Assembly (NCBI GenBank): GCA_946480465.1
Contig: CAMLJY010000052.1
Coordinates: forward strand, 1-46,810
DNA from: an uncultured Burkholderiales bacterium
GTDB taxonomy: Bacteria; Pseudomonadota; Gammaproteobacteria; Burkholderiales; Burkholderiaceae
Direction: 5' to 3'
Length of the DNA: 46,810 bases
The notes under the pieces are model-generated. The model was given only the letters and a program-made list of their open reading frames with translations, had not been told where the DNA came from and searched no databases. Below, in pieces: positions 7,951 to 16,428 of the stretch; within the stretch, counting starts at the first letter, position 1, and the number at the start of each line of letters is the position of its first letter. Position numbers and translations under genes: made by a program.

Positions 7951-8895
7951 ATGACCACGCCGACCGCCTCGCTGCCCTCGCTGGACCTGCTGCAGGTCTT
8001 CGTCCGCGTGGCGGAACTGTCCAGCTTCTCGCGCGCGGCAGAGGACCTGGGGCTGCCGAAGGCCAGCATCTCGGCCGCCGTGCAGCGGCTGGAGTCACAG
8101 CTGGGCACGCGCCTCTTGCACCGCACCACGCGGCGGGTGGAGTTGTCGCAGGACGGCCAGGCCTGCTACGAGCGGGCCAAGGACCTGCTGGCCGACGTCG
8201 AGGAGCTGCAGGCGCTGTTCCAGCGGGCGCCGCAGGCGCTGCGCGGCCGGCTGCGCATCGACCTGCCGGTGGGCATCGCCCGGGGATACGTGATCCCGCG
8301 GCTGCCGGAGTTCCTGGGCCGGCATCCGGAGCTGACGCTCGAAGTGAGCAGCACCGACCGCCGGGTCGACCTGGTGCGCGAGGGTTTCGACTGCGTGCTG
8401 CGCATCGGTGCGCTGGGCGATTCGGGGCTGGTGGCCCGGCCGCTGGGCGAGCTGCCGCAGGTCAACTGCGCGAGTCCGGCCTACCTGCAGCGCCACGGCA
8501 CGCCGCAATCGTTGGATGACCTGGCGGCCGGGCACCGGCTGGTGCACTACGTGGGCGTGCTGGGCGCGCGGCCGGTAGGCTGGGAGCATGGCCGCGGCGA
8601 CGGCTACCGCACGCTCGCGATGGACGGCAGCATCACCGTCAACAACAGCGACGCCTACGAGGCAGCCTGCCTCGCCGGCCTGGGCATCATCCAGGCGCCG
8701 GCGATCGGCATGCGGGCGCACCTGGCGGCGGGGCGGCTGGTGGAGGTGCTGCCGCAGTTCACCGCGCCGCCGCTGCCGGTGTCGCTGGTCTACGCGCACC
8801 GGCGGCAGCTGCCGCTGCGGGTGCAGGCGGTGATGGGCTGGATCGCGGAGGTGCTGGCGCCGCATCTGCAGCCCGCGAATGAGCCGATGCCTTAG
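7951..8895 (+). CDS. LysR-family transcriptional regulator
   Basis: 314 residues. An N-terminal winged HTH is visible: LDLLQVFVRVAELSSFSRAA, then LPKASISAAVQRLE and LGTRLLHRTTRRVELSQDG. A substrate-binding-like effector domain follows (LRIDLPVGIARGYVIPRLPE, VSSTDRRVDLVREGFDCVLR). ATG 7951 is chosen because the HTH begins about 10 residues later; an upstream in-frame ATG at 7852 would translate the operator region. It probably controls the divergent SDR gene and itself. The effector is unknown. Confidence 0.9.
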   Translation: MTTPTASLPSLDLLQVFVRVAELSSFSRAAEDLGLPKASISAAVQRLESQLGTRLLHRTTRRVELSQDGQACYERAKDLLADVEELQALFQRAPQALRGRLRIDLPVGIARGYVIPRLPEFLGRHPELTLEVSSTDRRVDLVREGFDCVLRIGALGDSGLVARPLGELPQVNCASPAYLQRHGTPQSLDDLAAGHRLVHYVGVLGARPVGWEHGRGDGYRTLAMDGSITVNNSDAYEAACLAGLGIIQAPAIGMRAHLAAGRLVEVLPQFTAPPLPVSLVYAHRRQLPLRVQAVMGWIAEVLAPHLQPANEPMP

Positions 8896-8939
8896 TCCGT
8901 TAGGAACTTGGGCGTGGCTGAGCAGGTGGTGGGCCGATA

Positions 8940-9052
8940 GGCCGACACGCCGACAGCCTGACAGCCCGCCAGCCCTGCAGCTCGCCAGGCAGATGGCCAG
9001 ACAGCAAGACACCGGACTCCGGACAGCCCGACAGCTCCACAGCCCGGACGTC
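8940..9052. repeat. Degenerate GACAGCC-type short repeats
   Basis: In the 220-base space between the LysR stop (8895) and the stop of the minus-strand hydrolase (9116), the motif GACAGC occurs about five times at irregular 10-50 base spacing, with related CACAGCC and GCCAGCC words. No gene is seen here. The repeat is degenerate and may be a decayed tandem array. Confidence 0.4.
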
Positions 9053-9115
9053 ACTCGCGGCCGGGCGCCGTGCCGCTCCGGAGCGGCGGCGTGGTGGCGG
9101 CGCGCGCCGCCCGGC

Positions 9116-10183
9116 TCAGCCGACCCGCAGTGCCGCGCCCAACGCCGGCGTGGCCGACTCGATGCGCTCCAGCCAGCGCGGCCAGATGCGCCGCCCCGGC
9201 TCGGCCCGGAACGCGCCGAAGTGGCCGATCGGGCCGCTGTGCAGCGCCGCGGCATCCAGGGCCGGGCGTTGGACGCGCGCGGCGCTGAACTGCAGTGCCA
9301 GCGCGTCCACCGCCGCGGGCGGGCCGTAGCTCCAGTCGTCGCTGACGTGCCACAGGTGCACCGGGCCGAGGAAGGACCGATAACCTTTGAGGTGCGCGGC
9401 CAGCGCCGGGTCGGTGAAGAGGTAGCCGCGGCGGCGGCCCCAGCGCGCCCAGTCCAGCGCCACGCCCTTGGGCAGGCCGGCGCCGCTGCCGCCCAGCACC
9501 CAGCCGGGGGCCTTGCCCAGCAGGTGGGCGGCAGCCGGCAGCAGCGCGTGGAAGAAGGCGTGCGTCAGCAGCCGGTGGCGGCCGGGCCAGTTGCGCCAGT
9601 CGCCCGACTGCGCGGCCACGCCCAGCAGCGCGTCGGCTTCGCCGAAGCCGTCGGCCAGGCCGATGGCGTTGCCGCCGAAGGAATGGCCGACCAGCAGCAG
9701 CGGCAGCGCACCGGGGGCGCGGCGGCGTGCCGCCTCGGCCAGCGCGGCCGGCATGTCCAGCAGCGCCCAGTCGCGCATGCGCGCGGCGTCGGCCCGCAGC
9801 GGGCCCTGGCGCGATTCACCGATGCCGCGGTAGTCGTAGGTCAGCACCGCGTAGCCGCGCTGCGACAGCCACTGCGCGAAGTGGCGGTAGAAGCGCTGCG
9901 GCACGCCGGTGGCGGCGTTCACCACCGCCACCGCGCGCGCCGGCCGGTCCGTCGGCTCGAACCAGCGCGCCGCCAGCGCGCGGCCGTCGGCCGCGGCCAG
10001 GCGGTGCAGCGCCGGCTCGCCGGGTGGCGGGACGCCGCCGCCGGCGTCGCCGGGATGTTCGAAGGCGGCCTCCAGCGCCGCCAGGTCGGGCGATGCGTTG
10101 GCGGGGCGTGCCGCACGCCGGATGGGCGCGGGGCGGCCGTGCACGGCGGTCAGGAGCGGGAGGGGCGGGGGGGCGGACATCAT
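9116..10183 (-). CDS. Alpha/beta hydrolase
   Basis: 355 residues, predicted cytoplasmic serine hydrolase of unknown substrate. The nucleophile elbow GHSFGGN places the serine near 168. An upstream DYRGIGES strand-turn and a C-terminal SGPIGHFGAFR with the likely catalytic histidine complete the pattern. The first 60 residues are Pro/Ala-rich and not part of the fold. The start is ATG 10183 or the adjacent ATG 10180; a run of seven G on the plus strand (C on the coding strand) lies within the first codons. It is divergent from a LysR gene at 10248. Confidence 0.85.
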   Translation of the reverse strand: MMSAPPPLPLLTAVHGRPAPIRRAARPANASPDLAALEAAFEHPGDAGGGVPPPGEPALHRLAAADGRALAARWFEPTDRPARAVAVVNAATGVPQRFYRHFAQWLSQRGYAVLTYDYRGIGESRQGPLRADAARMRDWALLDMPAALAEAARRRAPGALPLLLVGHSFGGNAIGLADGFGEADALLGVAAQSGDWRNWPGRHRLLTHAFFHALLPAAAHLLGKAPGWVLGGSGAGLPKGVALDWARWGRRRGYLFTDPALAAHLKGYRSFLGPVHLWHVSDDWSYGPPAAVDALALQFSAARVQRPALDAAALHSGPIGHFGAFRAEPGRRIWPRWLERIESATPALGAALRVG

Positions 10184-10200
10184 GCGGCCGACTCTAGGCA

Positions 10201-10217
10201 GTCAACTCCCGATTGAC
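10201..10217. promoter_or_regulatory. Inverted repeat in divergent hydrolase/LysR promoter
   Basis: GTCAA and TTGAC arms with a 7-base spacer lie in the 64-base gap between the starts at 10183 and 10248. TTGACA at 10232-10237 resembles a -35 box but has no good -10 before the LysR start. A LysR binding site is plausible; the arms are short. Confidence 0.35.
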
Positions 10218-10247
10218 CAGATGCCAAGCCGTTGACACATTGCTTCC

Positions 10248-11324
10248 ATGAGCTTGACAAAACCGGCCGCGAAGCCGCCTCGCCCGGGCCCGCCGCCCCG
10301 GGGTCCGGACGAGGCCACGCACGTGGAACGGCGCCGCAGCGCGCGGCTGGCGCTGGATGCGAACGCGCTGGAGCTGTTCGCCCGCGTGGTCGCCGCCGGC
10401 AGCTTTGCCGAAGCCGCACGCCGGCTGGGGCTGACGCGCGCGGCCGTCAGCCGCCGCATCGCGGCGATCGAGGCGCAGGCCGGGGTCACGCTGATTGCGC
10501 GCACCACCCGGTCGCTGGGGCTCACCGAGGCCGGGCGCCGGCTGGCGGCCTCGGCCCGCGGCGTGCTGGAGGCGGCCGATGCGGCGCGCCGCGGCATGCG
10601 CGCCAACCGCGGCGCGCTGGAGGGGCTGCTGCGCATCACCGCGGTGCCCAGCTTCGGCCGCGCGGTGCTGGTGCCCATCCTCGCGCGCTTCCAGGCCCGG
10701 CATCCCGGCGTGCGGGTGGAGCTGCTGTTCACCGACCGCCGGGTCGATTTGCTGCGCGAGGGCGTCGACGTCGCCTTCCGCATCACCCGCAAGCCGCCGG
10801 AAGACTGGCTGGCGCAGCCGGTGATGCCGCTTCGCGTCGGCGCCTACGCCCGCGCCCAGGCCCCGCTGCCGCACCCCAGCGCGCTGGCGCATGAACGCTG
10901 CCTGCTGCTGGCGCCGGCGGCCGATGCCATGCCGCTGCGCTGGCGCCACGATGCCCGAGGCGAAACCGCCGAGGCGCAGGTGCTGCCCATCGCCTGCAGC
11001 GACGACATGGACTCGCTGGTCGCGCTCGCCCGCGCCGGCGGCGGCACCGTCTTCGCGCCCGATTACTGCGTGGCGGCCGACCTGGGCGAGGGCCGCCTGA
11101 TCGACATGCTGCCCGGCTGGCGCCTGCCGGTGGCCGAAGGCGACACGGTGCAGGCGCTGACCCTGCCGCTGGCCACCGCCGGGCGCACCGCGCGCGAGCT
11201 GGTGCGCTTCGTGCGGGACGCGTGCGGGGCCGGCCGCACCGGGCCCGCGGGCTCCGCGCTTGCAGCCGAGTCAGTCGATGCCGCCGCAGCCGCTGCGCCA
11301 GAGGCCGCGCCGCCCGCGGCGTAA
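10248..11324 (+). CDS. LysR-family transcriptional regulator
   Basis: 358 residues. After a Pro/Arg-rich N-terminal extension of about 35 residues comes the winged HTH (ALELFARVVAAGSFAEAARR, LTRAAVSRRIAAIE, TLIARTTRSLGLTEAG), then the effector domain (LRITAVPSFGRAVLVP, FTDRRVDLLREGVDVAFR). The C-terminus ends in an Ala-rich tail. It is divergent from the alpha/beta hydrolase gene, which it may regulate. A later start near the HTH is possible, since the extension is unusual for the family. Confidence 0.88.
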   Translation: MSLTKPAAKPPRPGPPPRGPDEATHVERRRSARLALDANALELFARVVAAGSFAEAARRLGLTRAAVSRRIAAIEAQAGVTLIARTTRSLGLTEAGRRLAASARGVLEAADAARRGMRANRGALEGLLRITAVPSFGRAVLVPILARFQARHPGVRVELLFTDRRVDLLREGVDVAFRITRKPPEDWLAQPVMPLRVGAYARAQAPLPHPSALAHERCLLLAPAADAMPLRWRHDARGETAEAQVLPIACSDDMDSLVALARAGGGTVFAPDYCVAADLGEGRLIDMLPGWRLPVAEGDTVQALTLPLATAGRTARELVRFVRDACGAGRTGPAGSALAAESVDAAAAAAPEAAPPAA

Positions 11325-11422
11325 TGCCGTGATCACCCGTTTGCCGTGCTGCCGTCGGCGTTGCCGCGCTTGCGCGGGTGGGGCCGAAAGATTTGAAATC
11401 TGACCCGGCGCGCGCTCTGGTA

Positions 11423-11451
11423 TCTCTCGTCCCGTGCACCACAACGAGAGA
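11423..11451. promoter_or_regulatory. Inverted repeat upstream of the response regulator
   Basis: Perfect 8-base arms TCTCTCGT and ACGAGAGA with a 13-base spacer, ending 28 bases before the ATG at 11480. It could be an operator or a 5'-UTR hairpin of the two-component operon. The 155-base gap from the LysR stop at 11324 otherwise shows nothing clear. Confidence 0.45.
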
Positions 11452-11479
11452 GGCGCCGGCCGGTCACCGGTGCATCCGC

Positions 11480-12289
11480 ATGGAGACAGTCATCGACAAG
11501 CCGCGCATCCTCGTCGTCGACGACGAATCGGACATGGTCACCTTGCTGCAGGACCTGCTGCAGCGCGCCGGTTTCGAGGCCCATGGCGCGGCCAGCGGCG
11601 CCGAGGCGCGGCGGGCGCTGGCCGAGCGGGCCTACGAGCTGATGCTGCTGGACCTGCGGCTGAAGAGCGAGGACGGGCTGACGCTCGCGCGGCAGCTGCG
11701 CGAGGGCTCGCCGATGCCCATCATCATGATCAGCGGCTCCAGCGACGAGACCGACCGCGTGCTGCTGCTGGAGCTGGCCGCGGACGACTTCCTGGTCAAG
11801 CCGTTCAGCCCGCGCGAGCTGGTGGCGCGGGTGCGCGCGGTGCTGCGGCGCTATGCCGCCGCGCCGGCGCACGGCAGCGCGGCCGCCGAGGGCACCGCGG
11901 CACCGGGCTGGGAGAGCCGTGCCCCGGCCGCGCCGGCGCCCACGGCCCCCATCGGCTGGCAGCCGCGCGGCTTGCGCTTCGGCGACTGGCTGCTCGACAC
12001 CGCCGAGCGCGAGCTGCGCCGCACCGACGGCACGCTGTGCGCACTGACCCAGGCCGAGTACCGCCTGCTCGAGGCCTTCGTCGAGCAGCCGCGCCGGGTG
12101 TGGACGCGCGACCAGCTGCTGGAGCGCACCCGCAGCCTGGAGACCGAGGTCTTCGACCGCACCATCGACGTGCTGATCCTGCGCCTGCGCCGCAAGATCG
12201 AGCCGAACCCCAAGCACCCGCAGTTCATCTGCACCGAGCGCGGGCTGGGCTACGTGTTCGCGGCGAGCGTCGAGCGGGTGGGGATGTGA
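11480..12289 (+). CDS. OmpR/PhoB-family response regulator
   Basis: 269 residues. The receiver domain starts at ILVVDDESDM; the phospho-acceptor aspartate is in LMLLDLRLKSEDGL and the conserved lysine in FLVKPFSP. An Ala/Pro-rich linker of about 45 residues leads to a winged-helix DNA-binding domain (LTQAEYRLLEAFVEQPRRVW, DRTIDVLILRLRRKIEPNPK, ERGLGYVF). ATG 11480 is chosen because the receiver starts about 9 residues later; an upstream frame has no domain content. It lies 52 bases before the partner kinase. Together with the next genes it probably controls the sugar operon starting at 15109. Confidence 0.9.
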   Translation: METVIDKPRILVVDDESDMVTLLQDLLQRAGFEAHGAASGAEARRALAERAYELMLLDLRLKSEDGLTLARQLREGSPMPIIMISGSSDETDRVLLLELAADDFLVKPFSPRELVARVRAVLRRYAAAPAHGSAAAEGTAAPGWESRAPAAPAPTAPIGWQPRGLRFGDWLLDTAERELRRTDGTLCALTQAEYRLLEAFVEQPRRVWTRDQLLERTRSLETEVFDRTIDVLILRLRRKIEPNPKHPQFICTERGLGYVFAASVERVGM

Positions 12290-12341
12290 CCGCCGCCGCT
12301 GAGCGCGGGTGCGGGTCCCTTCGGTGGAAAAGGGGCCGCGG

Positions 12342-15020
12342 GTGACCCGCCGCGTCCGGTTCCGCCTGCTGGCGGCCTTCACCGTGCTGCTGCTGGCCGC
12401 CGTGGTGCTGGCCGGCGTCGGCTGGTGGGGCATGCGCAGCACGCAGCGGGCGCTGGCCGGGGTCGAGCACGAGCTGCTGCCGACCTTGTCGCATGCGCTG
12501 GAGCTGTCGCAGCGCACGACGCAGCTGGCGCTGGTGGCGCCCAAGCTCAGCGACTCGGCGACCGAGGTCGAGCTGGAAGCGCACCGCGGCACCGCGCTGC
12601 AGCTGCTGCAGCAGATCCAGCAGCGCAGCGTCGACCTGCAGCCTTCGGCCGGCCTGCAGCGGGTGATCGCCCCGCTGCACCAGGAACTGGGCCGGCAGCT
12701 GGACACGCTGGTGGCGCTGACGCGCGGCAAGCAGCAGCTGCAGGCGCGCCTGGCCGCGCAGCGGCGCGAGCTGGAAGCGCTGGGCGCGGCCTGGCACGGC
12801 GCCGGCGGCCCGGTGCGGGTGACGCTGCCGCCGCAGCCCACCGATGCGGCCCACGCCACCGCGCTGTGGTCCACGCTGGTGCTGGGCCTGGGCGCGGACG
12901 ACGCGGCCAGCATCGGGCGGCTGCAGGCCGACGTCGAGGCGCTGATGCATGCCGCGCGCAGCCGCGGCACGCTGGCGCGCCTGCCGGAAGCCCAGGCCGC
13001 GGCGCTGCGCGAGCTGGCCGACGGCACCGAGGGCCTGCTGGCGCAGCGCCAGCGCCTGCTGGACCTGGAACGCCGCGGGGCCTACCTGGTGGTGCTGGCG
13101 CGCGCCAATGCCGACGAGCTGAACGACGAGGTCTCGCGCGAGGTGGCGCGCCTGCGCGGCGTGGCCGCCGAGCGCAGCAGCGCTCTGGAGCGGGTGGTGC
13201 GCTCGGGCGAGACCGGCGTGCTGGTGCTGGCGCTGGTGGCGATCATGATTGCCGCGCTGGCGGCGCGTTACGTGCGCCAGCTGGTCGCCGAGATCGAGGC
13301 CGTCACCGCCCACATGGTGCGCCTGGCCGACGGCGACACCACGCAGCAGCCGGCCGCTGCCGCGCTGCCGCCCAGCGACCGGCCCGACGAGCTGGGGGCG
13401 CTGGCGCACAGCTTCGAGCTGCTGCGCGACCAGGCCCTGGCGCGCCAGCGACTGGTGGCCGAGCTGCACACCCAGCGCGAGCAGCTGGAGGCGGTGCTGG
13501 AAAGCCTCACCGACGGCCTGGCGGTGTTCGACCGCGAGCGCCGCCTGCTGCTGTGGAACCGCCGCTTCGCCGAGCTGCTGGCGCCGCTGGGCACCCTGCC
13601 GCGCGTGGGCGTGCCGCTGGCCGAGCTGTTCGCCGGCCTGCCGTCCGGCGCGCGCTGGCATGGCGCGCCGGGCCGCGAGGCCCCGGCGCGGCTGGACGAC
13701 GGCGGCACCGCCGTCACCGCTGCCGATGCGGAAGCCTGGGACGGCAGCGGCCAGGTCGAGCTGCAGCTGCCCGACGGCGGCGTGTGGGACCTGCGCAGCC
13801 GCCGCATGCCGGCCGGCGGCAGCGTCACGCTGGCCACCGACCTCTCCGCGCGCCGCGCCATCGAGCGCGAGCTGCAGCAGGCGCAGAAGCTGGAGGTGCT
13901 GGGCCAGCTGACCGGCGGCGTCGCGCACGATTTCAACAACCACCTGGGCACCATGCTCGGCAACCTGACGCTGCTGCAGTCCGAGCTGGCCGGCGCGCCG
14001 CGCGCCGAGGCGCTGTGGCAACGCGTGCACCGCGCCGCCGCCAGCGCGGCCGGCCTGACGCGGCGGCTGCTCGCCTTCGCGCGGCGCCAGCCGCTGCAGG
14101 CCGAGCGGGTCGAACTGGACGGCATGCTGGAGGAGATGCGCGACCTCGTCGAGTACAGCGCGGGCGAGGCGGTGGAGGTGACGCTGGCGCTGGACGCTCC
14201 CCGTGCGCTGCTGCACGTGGACCGCGGCCAGCTCGAGAACGCGGTGCTGAACCTGGTGATGAACAGCGCCGCGGCGATGCCCGATGGCGGCCGCCTGCAC
14301 GTGTCCACCGGGCTGGAGGCCGATGGCCGCGTCCGGCTGGCGGTGGCCGACACCGGCATCGGCCTGCCGCCCGCGCTGCGCGACAAGGTCTTCGAGCCTT
14401 TCTTCACCACCAAGGCCGACGGCAAGGGCAGCGGCCTGGGGCTGTCCATCGTCTACGGCTTCGTCAAGCAAAGCGGCGGCGACATCGCGCTGGACAGCGA
14501 GCCCGGCACCGGCACCACGGTGCTGATGCGGCTGCCGACGGTGGCGCCGCCGGACGCCCAGGCGCAGGCCGGTGCGGACCGCCCCCCCCAGGCCGCGGGG
14601 CAGGCCGCCGGCGCCGGCGGTGCCGACGAGGCCGCGCTGCGCGGCCTGCGCGTGCTGGTGGTCGAGGACGACGAGGCCTTCCGCGCCACGCTGCTGGACC
14701 TGCTGCAGCGCGCGGGCGCGGCGGCCGAAGGCGTGCGTTCGGCCGAGGTGGCGCTGGACACCCTGCAGGCCGCGCCGGCGCTGCCGCAGTTGGTGCTGTC
14801 GGACATCTGCCTGGGCCGCGGCCAGGACGGCCTGGGCCTGGCGCGCACGCTCAGGCGGCGCTGGCCGGGGCTGCCGGTGATCCTGATGTCCGGCCTGGCG
14901 CCGGAGATGCTGGGCCAGCCCACCGACTGGCTGCGTGACTTCGGTTTCCTGCAAAAGCCGTTCGCGATGCGCGCGCTCGCCGATGTTTCAAGGGTTGGTC
15001 CGCGCCACGAACATTCGTAA
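12342..15020 (+). CDS. Hybrid sensor histidine kinase
   Basis: Inner-membrane hybrid kinase of about 890 residues. In order: TM1 (FRLLAAFTVLLLAAVVLAGV), a long helical periplasmic region to about 285, TM2 (GVLVLALVAIMIAALAARYV), HAMP-like linker, PAS-like domain (LESLTDGLAVFDRERRLLLW), HisKA with GGVAHDFNNHLGT, HATPase with N-box, DTGIGLPP and GSGLGLSIVYG, and a C-terminal receiver (VLVVEDDEAF, VLSDICLGRG, FLQKPF). I prefer GTG 12342 because AAAAGGGG lies about 8 bases upstream; GTG 12309 would add 11 residues. The hybrid layout with an OmpR-type partner suggests intramolecular phosphotransfer. A C8 tract lies between kinase and receiver. Confidence 0.9.
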   Translation: MTRRVRFRLLAAFTVLLLAAVVLAGVGWWGMRSTQRALAGVEHELLPTLSHALELSQRTTQLALVAPKLSDSATEVELEAHRGTALQLLQQIQQRSVDLQPSAGLQRVIAPLHQELGRQLDTLVALTRGKQQLQARLAAQRRELEALGAAWHGAGGPVRVTLPPQPTDAAHATALWSTLVLGLGADDAASIGRLQADVEALMHAARSRGTLARLPEAQAAALRELADGTEGLLAQRQRLLDLERRGAYLVVLARANADELNDEVSREVARLRGVAAERSSALERVVRSGETGVLVLALVAIMIAALAARYVRQLVAEIEAVTAHMVRLADGDTTQQPAAAALPPSDRPDELGALAHSFELLRDQALARQRLVAELHTQREQLEAVLESLTDGLAVFDRERRLLLWNRRFAELLAPLGTLPRVGVPLAELFAGLPSGARWHGAPGREAPARLDDGGTAVTAADAEAWDGSGQVELQLPDGGVWDLRSRRMPAGGSVTLATDLSARRAIERELQQAQKLEVLGQLTGGVAHDFNNHLGTMLGNLTLLQSELAGAPRAEALWQRVHRAAASAAGLTRRLLAFARRQPLQAERVELDGMLEEMRDLVEYSAGEAVEVTLALDAPRALLHVDRGQLENAVLNLVMNSAAAMPDGGRLHVSTGLEADGRVRLAVADTGIGLPPALRDKVFEPFFTTKADGKGSGLGLSIVYGFVKQSGGDIALDSEPGTGTTVLMRLPTVAPPDAQAQAGADRPPQAAGQAAGAGGADEAALRGLRVLVVEDDEAFRATLLDLLQRAGAAAEGVRSAEVALDTLQAAPALPQLVLSDICLGRGQDGLGLARTLRRRWPGLPVILMSGLAPEMLGQPTDWLRDFGFLQKPFAMRALADVSRVGPRHEHS
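14582..14589. repeat. C8 homopolymer between kinase and receiver domains
   Basis: Eight consecutive C bases within the Ala/Pro/Gln-rich linker of the hybrid kinase gene. A one-base slip here would keep the kinase domain but lose the receiver. Whether it varies is unknown. Confidence 0.6.
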
Positions 15021-15108
15021 TCGGAGGTTCATCTGCCCCGGGTCTGATGTATCCAGGTACTCGCATTGCTCCTGATGCAGCCGCCTCCGCTACCCAAGCC
15101 CGCCCCGA

Positions 15109-16428
15109 ATGCCCGTCCATCACCTCATCACACGCAGCGCCCGCGTCGCGGGCCGGGTGCTCGGCGTTGCCGCTGCCGTTCTGGCGCTGTCCGGCCCGGG
15201 CGGCGCGGCGCGCGCCGAGTCGATCAAGATCTCCTGCGGTGCCGTTGGCCAGGAGCTGGAGCTGTGCAAGCGCGCCGCCGAGCAGTGGGCGCGCAAGACC
15301 GGCCACCAGGTGCAGGTCGTCGCGACACCCAACGACGCCAGCGAGCGCCTGGCGCTGTTCCAGCAGGTGCTGGCCGCGGGGTCCGACAAGATCGACGTGT
15401 TCCAGGTCGACGTCGTGTGGCCGGGCCTGCTGGCCAACCACCTGCTGGACCTGCGGCCCTTCTCGAAGGGCATCGAGCAGTCGCACTTCGGCGCCTTCGT
15501 CGCCAACAACACGGTGCGCGGCCGGCTGGTGGCCATGCCCTGGCTGGCCAATGCCGGGCTGCTGTTCTACCGCAAGGACCTGCTCGAGAAGCACGGCCAG
15601 AAGGTGCCCGTGACCTGGACCGAGCTGTCCGCCACCGCGCGCCGCATCATGGATGCCGAGCGTGCCGCTGGCCACGATCGCCTGTGGGGTTATGTCTGGC
15701 AGGGCCGGGCGTATGAGGGCCTGAGCTGCAACGCGCTGGAATGGCTGGTCAGCCACGGCGCCGGCACCGTCGTGGACAGCGACGGCCGCATCAGCGTGCG
15801 CAACGCGCAGGCGGCCGCGGCGCTGAAGACGGCGGCCGGCTGGGTCGGCACGATCTCGCCGAAGTCGGTGCTGAACTACGCCGAGGAAGAAGCGCGCGGC
15901 GTGTTCCAGGCCGGCAATGCCGTCTTCATGCGCAACTGGCCCTATGCCTGGGCGCCGGCCCAGGCGCCGGAAAGCGCCATCCGCGGCAAGGTGGGCGTGG
16001 CGGTGCTGCCGCGCGGGGACCTGGGCGGGGATGCCGGCCGCCATGCGGCCACGCTGGGCGGCGAGTCGCTGGCGGTGTCCAAGTACACCCGGCATGCCGC
16101 ACTGGCGGCGGACCTGGTGATGTACATGACCAGCGCCGACGTTCAAAAGGAGCGGGCCCTGGTCGGTGCCTACAACCCCACCATCCCTTCGCTGTACAAG
16201 GACGCCGACATCGCCCGCGTCAACCCCTTCATGGCCGAGCTGGCCGAGACCTTCACCAACGCCGTCGCGCGGCCCACCGCCGCCACCGGCACCCGCTACA
16301 ACCAGGTCAGCAACCAGTTCTGGAACGCGGCGCATGAGGTGGTGTCCGGCAAGACACCCGCCGAAGAGGCGCTGACGCGGCTGGACGCGCAGTTGCACCG
16401 TTTGAGCCGAGGCGGCAAATGGAACTGA
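15109..16428 (+). CDS. ABC sugar-binding protein, ThuE-like (trehalose/maltose type)
   Basis: 439 residues, periplasmic family-1 solute-binding protein. The signal peptide runs to about AARAES. The segment IKISCGAVGQELELCKRAAE, then TPNDASERLALFQQVLAAGS and DVFQVDVVWPGLLANHLLDL, is what I recognise from ThuE-type trehalose/maltose-binding proteins. Later blocks include WLANAGLLFYRKDLLEKHG and FMRNWPYAWA. It begins 88 bases after the kinase stop and its stop overlaps the first permease start by 10 bases. A GH65 phosphorylase downstream fits import of an uncleaved disaccharide. Exact ligand is inferred. Confidence 0.9.
   Translation: MPVHHLITRSARVAGRVLGVAAAVLALSGPGGAARAESIKISCGAVGQELELCKRAAEQWARKTGHQVQVVATPNDASERLALFQQVLAAGSDKIDVFQVDVVWPGLLANHLLDLRPFSKGIEQSHFGAFVANNTVRGRLVAMPWLANAGLLFYRKDLLEKHGQKVPVTWTELSATARRIMDAERAAGHDRLWGYVWQGRAYEGLSCNALEWLVSHGAGTVVDSDGRISVRNAQAAAALKTAAGWVGTISPKSVLNYAEEEARGVFQAGNAVFMRNWPYAWAPAQAPESAIRGKVGVAVLPRGDLGGDAGRHAATLGGESLAVSKYTRHAALAADLVMYMTSADVQKERALVGAYNPTIPSLYKDADIARVNPFMAELAETFTNAVARPTAATGTRYNQVSNQFWNAAHEVVSGKTPAEEALTRLDAQLHRLSRGGKWN

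Noticed and set aside
8940..9052. Possible CRISPR array
   Set aside because: The repeats are short, degenerate and irregularly spaced, with no constant-length spacers.
12225..14954. 909-residue frame on the minus strand opposite the hybrid kinase
   Set aside because: It has Gln/Arg/His/Ala-rich composition without domains, mirroring GC-rich codon bias of the real kinase gene.
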